Assembly: GCA_024663395.1 (NCBI GenBank)
Contig: JANFAH010000002.1
Coordinates: 5,704,001 to 5,768,000, forward strand
Source of the DNA: Pisolithus tinctorius
Lineage: Eukaryota; Basidiomycota; Agaricomycetes; Boletales; Pisolithaceae
Length of the DNA stretch: 64,000 nucleotides
Direction of reading: 5' to 3'
Below are positions 56,045 through 64,000 of the stretch, in pieces. Both the position numbers and the translations under genes were made by a program. The notes under the pieces were generated by a model, which was not told where the DNA came from, did no database searches, and saw only the letters and a program-made list of their open reading frames with translations. The stretch's first letter is position 1. Every line of letters begins with the position of its first letter.

Positions 56045-57810
56045 TCACACCTCCAACGAAACCCGGCCGTTACTCGACCTTACAGACGTCGACCCGCGAG
56101 GGTACCGCACTCCCGAACCCCAAAACACCGTTCCGGAAGTTACGTTCCCAATCTTATGCTGCGCGACCATGCGCTGTCGTCCGCGCCCTGTGGGGTCCTC
56201 GTCTCCACGTCTCACCTTCAGCGAAGTCGAAGAATTCGAAGTGGTCAGCTCGAACGAGCCTTCAAATGTATTATGCATTTTGACGCATGCGTCACTATTG
56301 GAGGTGATGACACTCGAAGCAAGGAAAGAGTCGAGAGGCGAGTCAGCGTATCGGAGGGAAATGGGAGAGTTGGATGTGCGTGCAAAAACTTCGAATGCAC
56401 CACCTGTATTTGATGGCGTGTTCAGTGTTACTTCTGACTGGATGAGGCTACGATATTGAAGTCAGCAAGGTTCCGAGAGTGGGTAGTGGATGGTCAATGG
56501 GCAGCTGCATACCTATTAGTTGTCTGCATGTCCAATTCCGTTGCTAGAGTGCGTTCACTCAGGAGGGAGACCGTTGCTTTGATTTTGCCGTTAGAGGTCG
56601 TGAGCTTCAACGAGCCTGACGCATTGTAGTGACCGGCGATATAGCCGTTGCTCGACCTGAAGGATCCGTTCTTTAGCGCAATAGACTGCATGTAAAGAAT
56701 ACGCCATCAGCTCCTGCAGGCGGGACGTCGAAGGACGACTTACCGTGACGTTTATATGTGAATTCGACGTCCCTAGTACGACATCACCGAACAACATCGA
56801 CTCCCATAGATCCCCCACCGAGTATGAAAACTGGCTTGTATCTGCATCGAAACGTTTGATATGCAGCGGTACTCCGGGAATGGGAGCAACTGGGAATGTG
56901 AACGTGACAAGGAACTGCACCTGGTCCTTGTAATTATCCGTCCAACCTAACTGCGGTGTCTACGACCAAATTCCATTAGTCCACTTGCCCCTGGCGAGTC
57001 TGGATAGATAACAAAGGACGAGACATGGATACTCACGTAGATACCGATACCATGCTCATTGTCCGTTCGGCTGAACTTACACAAGGTCACACGGGCGAGA
57101 GCTCTCTGATCGTAATACGCTGCCCTCACGTCCACTCGAACGCTTCCCGATTCAACGCTGTCTGACTGCTTCAATTTCACCTTGCCATGCTGATAAGCAC
57201 CCCTCGCGATGAGGTACAAGGAATCGGCATCAACGGGGAGCATGAACGTGGTCTGAGCGCCATATGGGTAGTTGAATTGCGGCCTCGGCGGCGTTGGCCA
57301 TGTTGGATTGGACTCGTAGTGTGTCCAATTCGCCGAGTCGATACGATGGAGGATTGTGCCATCTTCAGGATTGGGTACCCCTACCATTGGTCCTGAGGAC
57401 CGATGCTGGTACGATGCATATCGGTCATGGTACAAATGGTCTGACGAATGACAACCTACCGAACGGAAGGCCATTTGTATGGTGATTCTTGCTGCTGTGA
57501 TGATCAAGAGATAAAGAGCGAAGGCAATGGAGAATGCCTTCACAAATCGACAGAGGGGTGACCGACGGTACACTGGTGTCGTCGTAGTGCTCAACAGACT
57601 ACGACTTTGGTGACGTGGTTGCGGTCTGTACTTCGGAGGAGGCTGCGGTGCACCTGGTACTGGATGGCTCGAGAAGGCGTCAGCTGCTTCCCTTATCTGC
57701 GTGGCGGGGTTCTGGATGCTGGCTGCGGCACCGGCACCTGCTGCTGTGGTAGCATTGGAAACTTGGTTTCCAGCACTGGGCCCCTGCTTCGTGTCAGAAA
57801 TAATGATCAT
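56045..57810 (-). CDS. Single-pass membrane protein with beta-repeat ectodomain
   Basis: Four exons on minus, 57,810-57,037, 56,959-56,744, 56,685-56,513 and 56,447-56,045, close in phase (introns 77, 58 and 65 nt; donors GTGAGT, GTAAGT, GTATGC) and give 521 residues. The N-terminus is Ala/Gln/Pro-rich and cytosolic-looking. Residues of about 90-112 (RFVKAFSIAFALYLLIITAA) form one transmembrane helix. The rest has recurring strand motifs such as TSNSHINVTVS, LKLTTSNGKIKATVSL, TSNSPISLRYADS and FELTTSNSSTSLKV, like the adhesin-type/DUF4097-like beta-solenoids of many Agaricomycete membrane proteins. Function is unknown. The ATG at 57,810 begins the long first exon. Confidence 0.82.
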
Positions 57811-58433
57811 CGTACAGTCAAGCCTGCTGAGCTGCTCGAACCATCGTATGACAGCTTCCTCGAGGTGCGGGTTTTATCCATGGATAGCGACGTCAAAGCG
57901 CTTGAATTCCGCAGCCTATCTGACTCATTTCGCAGTACTGCAATGCTGCATTCGCGGAGCTTCGTACACATGGGCAACTACTATGCTAACCGAGAACCTT
58001 CCGTTTGCATATTTTATATCGCTTCATCCATGGTTTCCTCCAGTCCTTCAGGCTTGCCGCAGAAAACTCATTACAATAGGAAGCGCTGTGATCGAATACC
58101 AATCAAGCCATGTTTTTCCCTACCCCAGTTTGTGTCCTAGTGTCCAAATGGGACTGAGGTTGGCATCATGATCGTATCTGTTTTACTCTTGGCCCTGGTT
58201 AGTCGTGTGGGTGTCCGTCTTGGTCTGCCATGAGAATCACGCGGCTCGCAAGTGCTGCGATCGATCATTGCAGATTCTCCACTCAGCTAAGTACGTTAAG
58301 TACGTTTATTCCGAAAAATTTGCAGGTGGCGGTGCGTGGGACCTGCAAATTGATGCATGTTCAACAATTACTGCATTATACCCCTATTTTCTCGAAAGAC
58401 ACAGATTCGACCTCGAATCATTACTTCTCAACT
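57811..58433. other. Intergenic between membrane-protein and GFA-family genes
   Basis: Probable promoter of the membrane-protein gene and 3' region of the GFA-family gene. Plus-strand frames crossing it are shadows. Confidence 0.4.
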
Positions 58434-59237
58434 TTAATCCAAGTATTTTCCATGTTTCTTATGCCATTCTTTGATCGAATCGGGTCCATAGTGTTGGTAC
58501 GTCTGTCTGGGACCCTCAGGTAACCGTACACACTCGGGCTTCGAGTCGAGTTTGACAACGACCTAGTGTCGATTCGTCAGAACCGCTTGGTACGGAAAGT
58601 ATTATCGTGGAGAGGGCGTACGAACCATCTCTTCGGGTGCTTCGAGCTCTGGTTTGTCGATCGCAGACGCGAAAGGGTGTAAGAGATCCGGCCTGAAGGC
58701 GGGTGTTACAGCGTCACAGGCGTTGACCGAGTAGAACCACCCAATGAAGGAGGATTAGAACCAGCACACCTACCAGTTCTCGTCGTAAAGCCAGAGCATG
58801 GCCGAACATTTCGTGCAAAAATGACGCTCAGATGAGGCGATGGATTCGTGGGGAGTGTCGCGGTCCAAAACGGCTTTGTAAACACTGTCGAACAGACTTG
58901 TCAGTTCTCCGACTCCCAAATTTAAGACAGTGCAAGGGGATTTCTGGCGGGGTCTTGACGAACTGAACTTACCCGATATGCCCTCTCCCCTGAGCTATAT
59001 TCAATGTCTTCGCATAGGCACCCAGATTGATGGAACCACCTACACCCCCAACTTTGCGGCATATAGAACAGACACAAAGCTACAGATATTCCGAAGAGCG
59101 ATAGCGCGCATCGGACAAGATAAGGCTTCCTATTGTCAACGAGAGTGGAAACAGACCTGGTATGGCACAGGTGTGCTGCTCAATAGTTGGAAACGGACAG
59201 TTCCACAGTGACAACTTCCTTCGAGTTTAATTGGCAT
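58434..59237 (-). CDS. CENP-V/GFA domain zinc protein
   Basis: Five small exons on minus, 59,237-59,157, 59,079-58,973, 58,884-58,774, 58,692-58,626 and 58,562-58,434, close in phase and give 164 residues. The zinc ligands of the Mss4-like/GFA fold are present: SCHC (Cys9, Cys11), LCVCSIC (Cys29 to Cys34) and HFCTKC (Cys86, Cys89). Family signatures MLWLYDENWPDLLHPFASAI and a YGPDSIKEWHKKHG tail follow. Family members include glutathione-dependent formaldehyde-activating enzyme-like proteins of largely unknown substrate. The longest exon is 129 nt, so simple frame searches miss the gene. It lies 3' of, and in the same direction as, the SAMHD1-like gene. Confidence 0.88.
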
Positions 59238-59553
59238 AATCCAAGGAGGCGTGATACAGTTTTAGGCCACTGATGAGCACCCACAATGTGACGATTCGGA
59301 GGTGGAATTCATGTGGAGTTGGGCTCCTATGTAAGCTGGACCCCTGACATAGGATGCGAAAGACATACGTCAGCAGCATGAATGAGATCATTCCAAAGTA
59401 TGCGACATGGTATCCATCACATGCGTATTAGTAAGTAACCTTCTCAGTCGGGCGGGTACGAATGCAGAGAAAACAGAACAGAACAGAACGAGGCAGCGAG
59501 AAAATCGCCAGCCATTCGGTCGAGGTATTCATTCGGGAATGGCACTCTCCGAT

Positions 59554-62019
59554 TCAGGATGAACCCACTCCATCAATACGACTCTTCTTCGTAGGCGCAT
59601 TGCCACCTTCTTCACCCTCCCTCGCACGTTTACTTCTTGGCTTCCTCGAAGGCGATACGTCCCTGAAATTCGGAGGCACAGTCGTGAACGCGTTGTCGGA
59701 AAAACTTGGGGTTCGGCCAAACGCGCGACCACGACGATTGTTGCCCATAGTGTTGGATGAGAGAGGTGTGGATGGACGACGGAGTTGGTCACCGCCTGGG
59801 CCTGCACCGGGAGCCGAAGGAGAGCCTATGCTTGGAGATGGGCCCGCGCCAGGGCCGGGACGATGTTCAGCCAATGAGCTGGCACTTGCCTTCCGTGAAG
59901 ACGTACGGGGTGTTGATAAGGGCGAGTCAAGAGAAATTGAAGGTGTCCACAATTTTACCATCACTTCGGGGTCCTCAGGTGCAACTTCGTCCTCATGCTG
60001 CTGCTCGTCAGAAGCAACTACACCTTCGGACGGTTGGAGCATTTTTAGAATTTGCCGGTAGGCAGCTTGAATTAACCCGAAGAACTGGCAGTCTTTGGTG
60101 TATACCCGGAGCCATACCTCCGCGAACGTGGAAGGCATAAGAAGGGAGATGTCGCTACGGTCTGCCTTGCGACCAACTGTGCGTGCACACGTGCCACGGG
60201 GCGTGGTCACTGACGGTTATCATCGGAAGAGCGCGGGAACGCGTACTCACCATCAGGCTGTTGCTTCGAGTAAAATGTCACATCGTCTAACGGGTTACTT
60301 GGACCCTTTCCATAGTGCAGCACTGACACGTTCACTGCTACACATTCCTGCGTGAGCTGCAACACTAATTCTTCGTCGACACCTTCCAGCAATCCGGATT
60401 TTGCGACTTCGACGATGCGAGCAGGGGTAACGTTTTGGCGAACCATGTCATGGTCCGCGTATGAGAAAACTTTGTAATCGACAAGTCGATAGAGATCACG
60501 TGTACGTAGACGTTCTATGATAGCGCGTGCGGGTTCGAGTTCCTGTTTGGTTGTATTAAAGGTGGATTCATTACCTAGGGCGACAAGGAAAACGCTACGG
60601 AAAGGCCTACTTTTTCGGTGGATTCCTCGATTTTGTTGAGGAGGTTATCGGTGAGGAAGACGTATCTATCGGGTTTATCGACCAGGTAGGCGACTTTCAG
60701 GTAGGGCTCTGCAGCAAGGAGAGCGTCGATGACCATATACTCGATGGCTTTGGCTGGACGGTATGTGAACACTCTGGTTACTGATGCATGGGGTTTGAAC
60801 CTACTGGTCTTGTGGTTATATACGCGCTTGTGCAGAGAAAAACGAGTGTAGTACAGCTCGTATATTTGGTTGGCGTCTTTGATGTCATAGCATATCTTAT
60901 TGTCGATAACGCGCGCAGACGAGATGAGTCTGTTGATATGGACGGAAATGAAGGTGTCCACATTGTTGTGGTAGGGAACGCCCTTACCTCGAAATGGACA
61001 AATTCCCTCTATCGCCTACAGCATGACAATCTCGCGCGATATAATCGAACCTAGGAAACATAAAACAACGCACTCGCGAGCATGGGCTTGTCCGCTCACT
61101 TGTCAACATCTAAGCCATTGCGTGTGTTCGCTACAATTTCGAAAAGGAAGGGCTTCTCGGTCCCTAGACTAAGTAGTGCAAGTGAGGCGTCAGTGGAAAT
61201 ATGGTGGATGTGATCCGTCGGAGTGTATGCTACGTACGGACAACGCGTTCTGTCTCCTGCGATAAGTGCTTTGACGATGACGACTTCTTCTGGAGTAATT
61301 TCTGGCCTATACGTCTCGACCAAGTCGTCGAACATCATTTCTGAGGCATCTTCATGCTTCCAGCATTTTCCTGGGCTGTCAGAAAAGATGGATGAACGAA
61401 AAGCAGACAACAAAAAGACACGCATTCTCACAGAGCTGTCGGGATGAAGATGCTATCCCAGAGATGAGACCATGGTCCATGTCCAAGGTCATGACAGAGC
61501 CCTGCAAGTTCGACACATTTCACATGTTGATCTGTGATGCCGAGCTGGGGCTGGGAGTCCTTGAGGTGTACCGCCATGAGCCTTGCAAGGTGTCCGACAC
61601 CTGTCTTTGTCGTAGCCGAAGTTGCGGTCGTATCCAAATCAGAATTCGACGCACGCTGGTCAGAAGGAGTTATGTAGAGTAGAGAGAAAGATCTACCCAG
61701 GCAGTGCTCAAACCGGTTGTGGGCAGCTCCAGGGAAGACGAAGTACGAGACACCCAGCTGTTTGATGTATCTCAATCGCTGGAAATGTTTGCTAGGTGAT
61801 GCATATCAGACAGGCGTGGCGAATCGCCGAGAGCGAGAGCCAAACTGAAGTACTCACGTATCGATGAAAGAGCATATCCATGGTGAAAACGAGACTGGTG
61901 TGCGTGGATATGGTGAGTGGGCGTCTCGAGGAAAGCGACGTCCACCCACCGTAGTCATGAACCCAGTCCTTGAATTTCCTTACCCTTGTAAGTGAACCGG
62001 GTTGTGCCTCCTCAGCCAT
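59554..62019 (-). CDS. SAMHD1-like HD-domain dNTP triphosphohydrolase
   Basis: Eleven exons on minus close in phase: 62,019-61,950, 61,894-61,858, 61,791-61,697, 61,600-61,432, 61,375-61,238, 61,168-61,100, 61,050-60,988, 60,929-60,805, 60,753-60,611, 60,542-60,251 and 60,176-59,554. The product is 607 residues. The SAMHD1 core is clear: [38 protein letters not shown] (His65), [12 protein letters not shown] (HD at 104-105), [16 protein letters not shown] and FDYIARDCH. Such enzymes split dNTPs to nucleoside and triphosphate and limit the dNTP pool. The N-terminal SAM domain of the human protein is absent. A Ser/Pro-rich tail of about 140 residues ends in a basic run ([17 protein letters not shown]), a likely nuclear signal. 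Confidence 0.93.
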
Positions 62020-62488
62020 GACGAGGGATTTGCTATGCCAAATAGCGTTTGGCTTCAAGGATGACAGGTAGCTCAACGAGTCGGATGCAGGCAAGGGCAA
62101 CGAGGACAGCAAGCTTACCATGAGGCGAGTGGGGTTACTTACAAGGAAGCGAGACTACGCCCTTGCGTATGTAAATATGGTCCCGAGGACACTTGCAATT
62201 ATATTGCTGTCACTGCAAAAAAGGCAGCAACAATTTACGATAATCTGACGTTTACATCAGACCTCAACGACATTCAGAGGAAGAGCGGACAGCTGTTAGC
62301 GTATACTTTTCATTCTATTCTACGGGCGATAATCTTGGGATACTCTTAGGGGGACAGCTCGCGTGGGGACTCACTCGCACGGCCCCTGAGCCCGCCGCGG
62401 AGGTGAATTCTCGTTGAGGTCGTCAGCCAGCATAGCGAATGACTACCATCCCCATCCCCGGTGTGAAATGATTGGCACAAGGTATTCC
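62020..62488. promoter_or_regulatory. Divergent promoter between SAMHD1-like and HNH genes
   Basis: The two genes point away from each other with 469 bp between start codons. No other gene is evident. No specific factor site is claimed. Confidence 0.55.
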
Positions 62489-63691
62489 ATGCCCAGCCCG
62501 CTCCCTCCCAATCCCTTTCCGCCAAATGCCTTCCATGTTGCGTACCAACGATGCCTCGCCCTCGAGGCTGCGGCACCACATCTTCAAGTTCTCCCCGACT
62601 CCCCTCCTCCAATTGTATGCGCTCGTCTTCTCGGGCACTTGTTGCGCTTGGCCCCCGCTGGTAATCCCCAGGGACAGGTTGAACGCGAAATCACGTCAGC
62701 GACGGACGACGCAAATCTTATGAAGTTAGCCAAGCATTTTGTGAGTAATTTCATCAAGGCTTGTGAGTCTCAGCGTTTTTGCCTTGTGGAATCACTTACA
62801 GCATGGTCCTTTCACAGTTAGGGGTAGCCGCGGATCAACGCCCGCACAGTCTGGGCGCCCTTCACCCCCGTCATTGGAAGGTGCTCGTGAATATACCATG
62901 GTTATAATGCAAGAGGGCGGCATAGATTATGGCACGGCTTGGACGACTGTAGGTTCCCATGCAAATTCTCCAGACCATTTCATCTGGATGTGATGTCTCG
63001 AAAAGGCAATGTGTCGTGGCGACAACCGCTGCATGCTCACTGGAGCGAGCGACTTTCGAGGCGGTGGCTTTCGGCACATAGAAGCTGCGCACATTATCCC
63101 ACAGGCAACTAATAGAAATATCGGAGAAGAAGGCAACAAGGTGGGTTTTTGCGACGTCTTCCTTCTGCCGACCCAAGAATAACCTGTATAGCAGTTCCAT
63201 TCTGCGGGTGTCCGGACGGTCTTGTCGATGCTCGCCGAGATCGACCTTCCTGAGCTCCTGTCGGACGGACTGATCCATCGACTCGAGAACATCATGACGC
63301 TGCAGCACGATTGTCACGCCGCTTTCGATGACCTCATACTGTGGCTTAAACCTGTGGAGGTTCGTTCACCGGATCTTGTCCCTCGTCCGCATTTCCTAAT
63401 ATCTGTCTACAGGGTATACAGGACACATATAGTGTACACGAAGCTTTTCAAGGACTGAAGGCGGTCGAAGGCATTCCAGATAAGGTGACTTTCTCCACGA
63501 CAACTAGATACCCTCTTCCCCACCCCGCTCTTCTTGCGCTTCACGCGCTTTGCTGTGAGGTGGCTTGGATGTCTGGAGCAGCAGAGTACCTCATGGATAT
63601 AGAGAGAAGGATGGATGAGACAAGAGTCCTAGCAAACGATGGCTCGACTGCTGACGTCTTGATGAAAGCGTTAGCACTTGTTGAAACTTAA
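62489..63691 (+). CDS. HNH endonuclease-domain protein
   Basis: Five exons, 62,489-62,762, 62,818-62,948, 63,006-63,140, 63,192-63,359 and 63,413-63,691, close in phase (introns 51-57 nt) and give 328 residues. The HNH core is split over two exons: RCMLTG then EAAHIIPQ (His164) in exon 3, and HRLENIMTLQHDCHAAFD (Asn213, His222) in exon 4. The C-terminal region PHPALLALHALCCEVAWMSG is typical of the Agaricomycete family. HNH proteins of this type are numerous in these fungi and of unknown role; nuclease activity is inferred. ATG 62,489 is the nearest in-frame start giving a normal length; an upstream in-frame ATG at 62,414 would add 25 residues. Confidence 0.85.
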
Positions 63692-63828
63692 CGACCTGTT
63701 TTGTCGTCTACTTGGTGACTTTGGATGTATGTACGTAGCGTAACGCGCCAAGTTTGTTTGGCAGCGGCCTCGGAAACAAACAACCACCGGCTCACGTAAT
63801 CCATTTCCTTCAAGATTTACTGTCGAAA

Positions 63829-64000
63829 ATGAAAACTACGACAACACCGTCGACCGTCGCACACAATGCTATGCCACCGCCATCAGCCGTTTCAAGCGCG
63901 CGTTCATCTCGCGTTGCACCCCATTCACATATCAAGGGTCTTGGACTGACCCCAGAAGGGCTTGCGTTGTCCGATGGTGGTGGTTTTATCGGACAGATGA
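63829..64000 (+). CDS. RVB1: RuvB-like 1 (pontin) AAA+ helicase, 5' end only
   Basis: The frame from ATG 63,829 runs open to the window edge (57 residues). After a Thr/Ala/Ser-rich leader it reads SSRVAPHSHIKGLGL, then LALSDGGGFIGQ, which matches the N-terminus of RuvB-like 1 just before its Walker A region (family pattern: R.A.HSH.KGLGL .. G..GQ). The protein is an AAA+ subunit of INO80, SWR1, TIP60 and R2TP complexes. The catalytic motifs lie beyond the window. The spacing to the HNH gene is 137 bp, same strand. Confidence 0.8.
   Translation, partial: MKTTTTPSTVAHNAMPPPSAVSSARSSRVAPHSHIKGLGLTPEGLALSDGGGFIGQM

Noticed and set aside
57607..58171. Plus-strand frames of 177 and 156 residues
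   Set aside because: They overlap the first exon and promoter of the minus-strand membrane-protein gene and show no domain features.
59462..60061. 199-residue plus-strand frame
   Set aside because: It is antisense to the last exon of the SAMHD1-like gene, whose model closes in phase over eleven exons.

Overview
The window reads as nuclear DNA of a filamentous basidiomycete, most likely an Agaricomycete. The evidence is short introns of about 48-80 nt with GT..AG ends, a TPR-HET protein, the Agaricomycete types of Helitron, Harbinger, pogo, Copia and Ty3/gypsy elements, and host genes (SAMHD1-like, CENP-V/GFA, HNH, RuvB-like 1) with typical fungal exon structure. The species cannot be named from the sequence alone.

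Layout. 1-30,200 is a transposon graveyard. It holds a MITE-like inverted-repeat element (148-528); a broken acidic, KEN-box-containing gene (about 1,440-3,925); a complete PIF/Harbinger element (4,094-7,298) with 3-bp target duplication, an intact transposase and a broken Myb/SANT partner; a satellite of ~31-bp monomers in ~223-bp higher-order units (about 7,400-8,930); a dead TET/JBP-type dioxygenase gene (9,596-10,638, minus); a truncated Copia element (about 10,700-16,425) split by a 1,573-bp palindromic Tc1/mariner-type element; unidentified repeats; a minus-strand three-gene cassette (18,948-22,612); and a decayed autonomous Helitron (about 22,790-28,701). 30,289-40,885 holds two intact genes (a large disordered protein and a TPR-HET protein) on either side of an intact pogo-type transposon (34,529-37,096). 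41,256-49,366 is a full-length Ty3/gypsy element with 147-bp LTRs, interrupted by a 1,874-bp solo-LTR-like insertion. 50,040-54,707 holds a second copy of the three-gene cassette plus another gene fragment. 56,045-64,000 is gene-dense host DNA: a membrane protein, a GFA-family protein, a SAMHD1-like dNTPase, an HNH nuclease and the start of RuvB-like 1.

Two themes link the regions. First, the older elements keep long open frames that are broken almost only by in-frame TGA: 26 TGA against 2 TAG and no TAA by hand count. The four differences between the gypsy LTRs are all CpG transitions. Both facts point to deamination of methylated CpG (CGA to TGA), while the pogo and Harbinger transposases have escaped. 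A TET/JBP-type gene, whose family oxidises 5-methylcytosine, is itself one of the victims. Second, the same three minus-strand genes occur in the same order twice, about 31 kb apart, and I cannot assign them to any named element.

Gene models were spliced by eye from reading frame, GT..AG sites and family knowledge. The SAMHD1, GFA, HNH, membrane-protein, pogo and Harbinger models close in phase across every junction.
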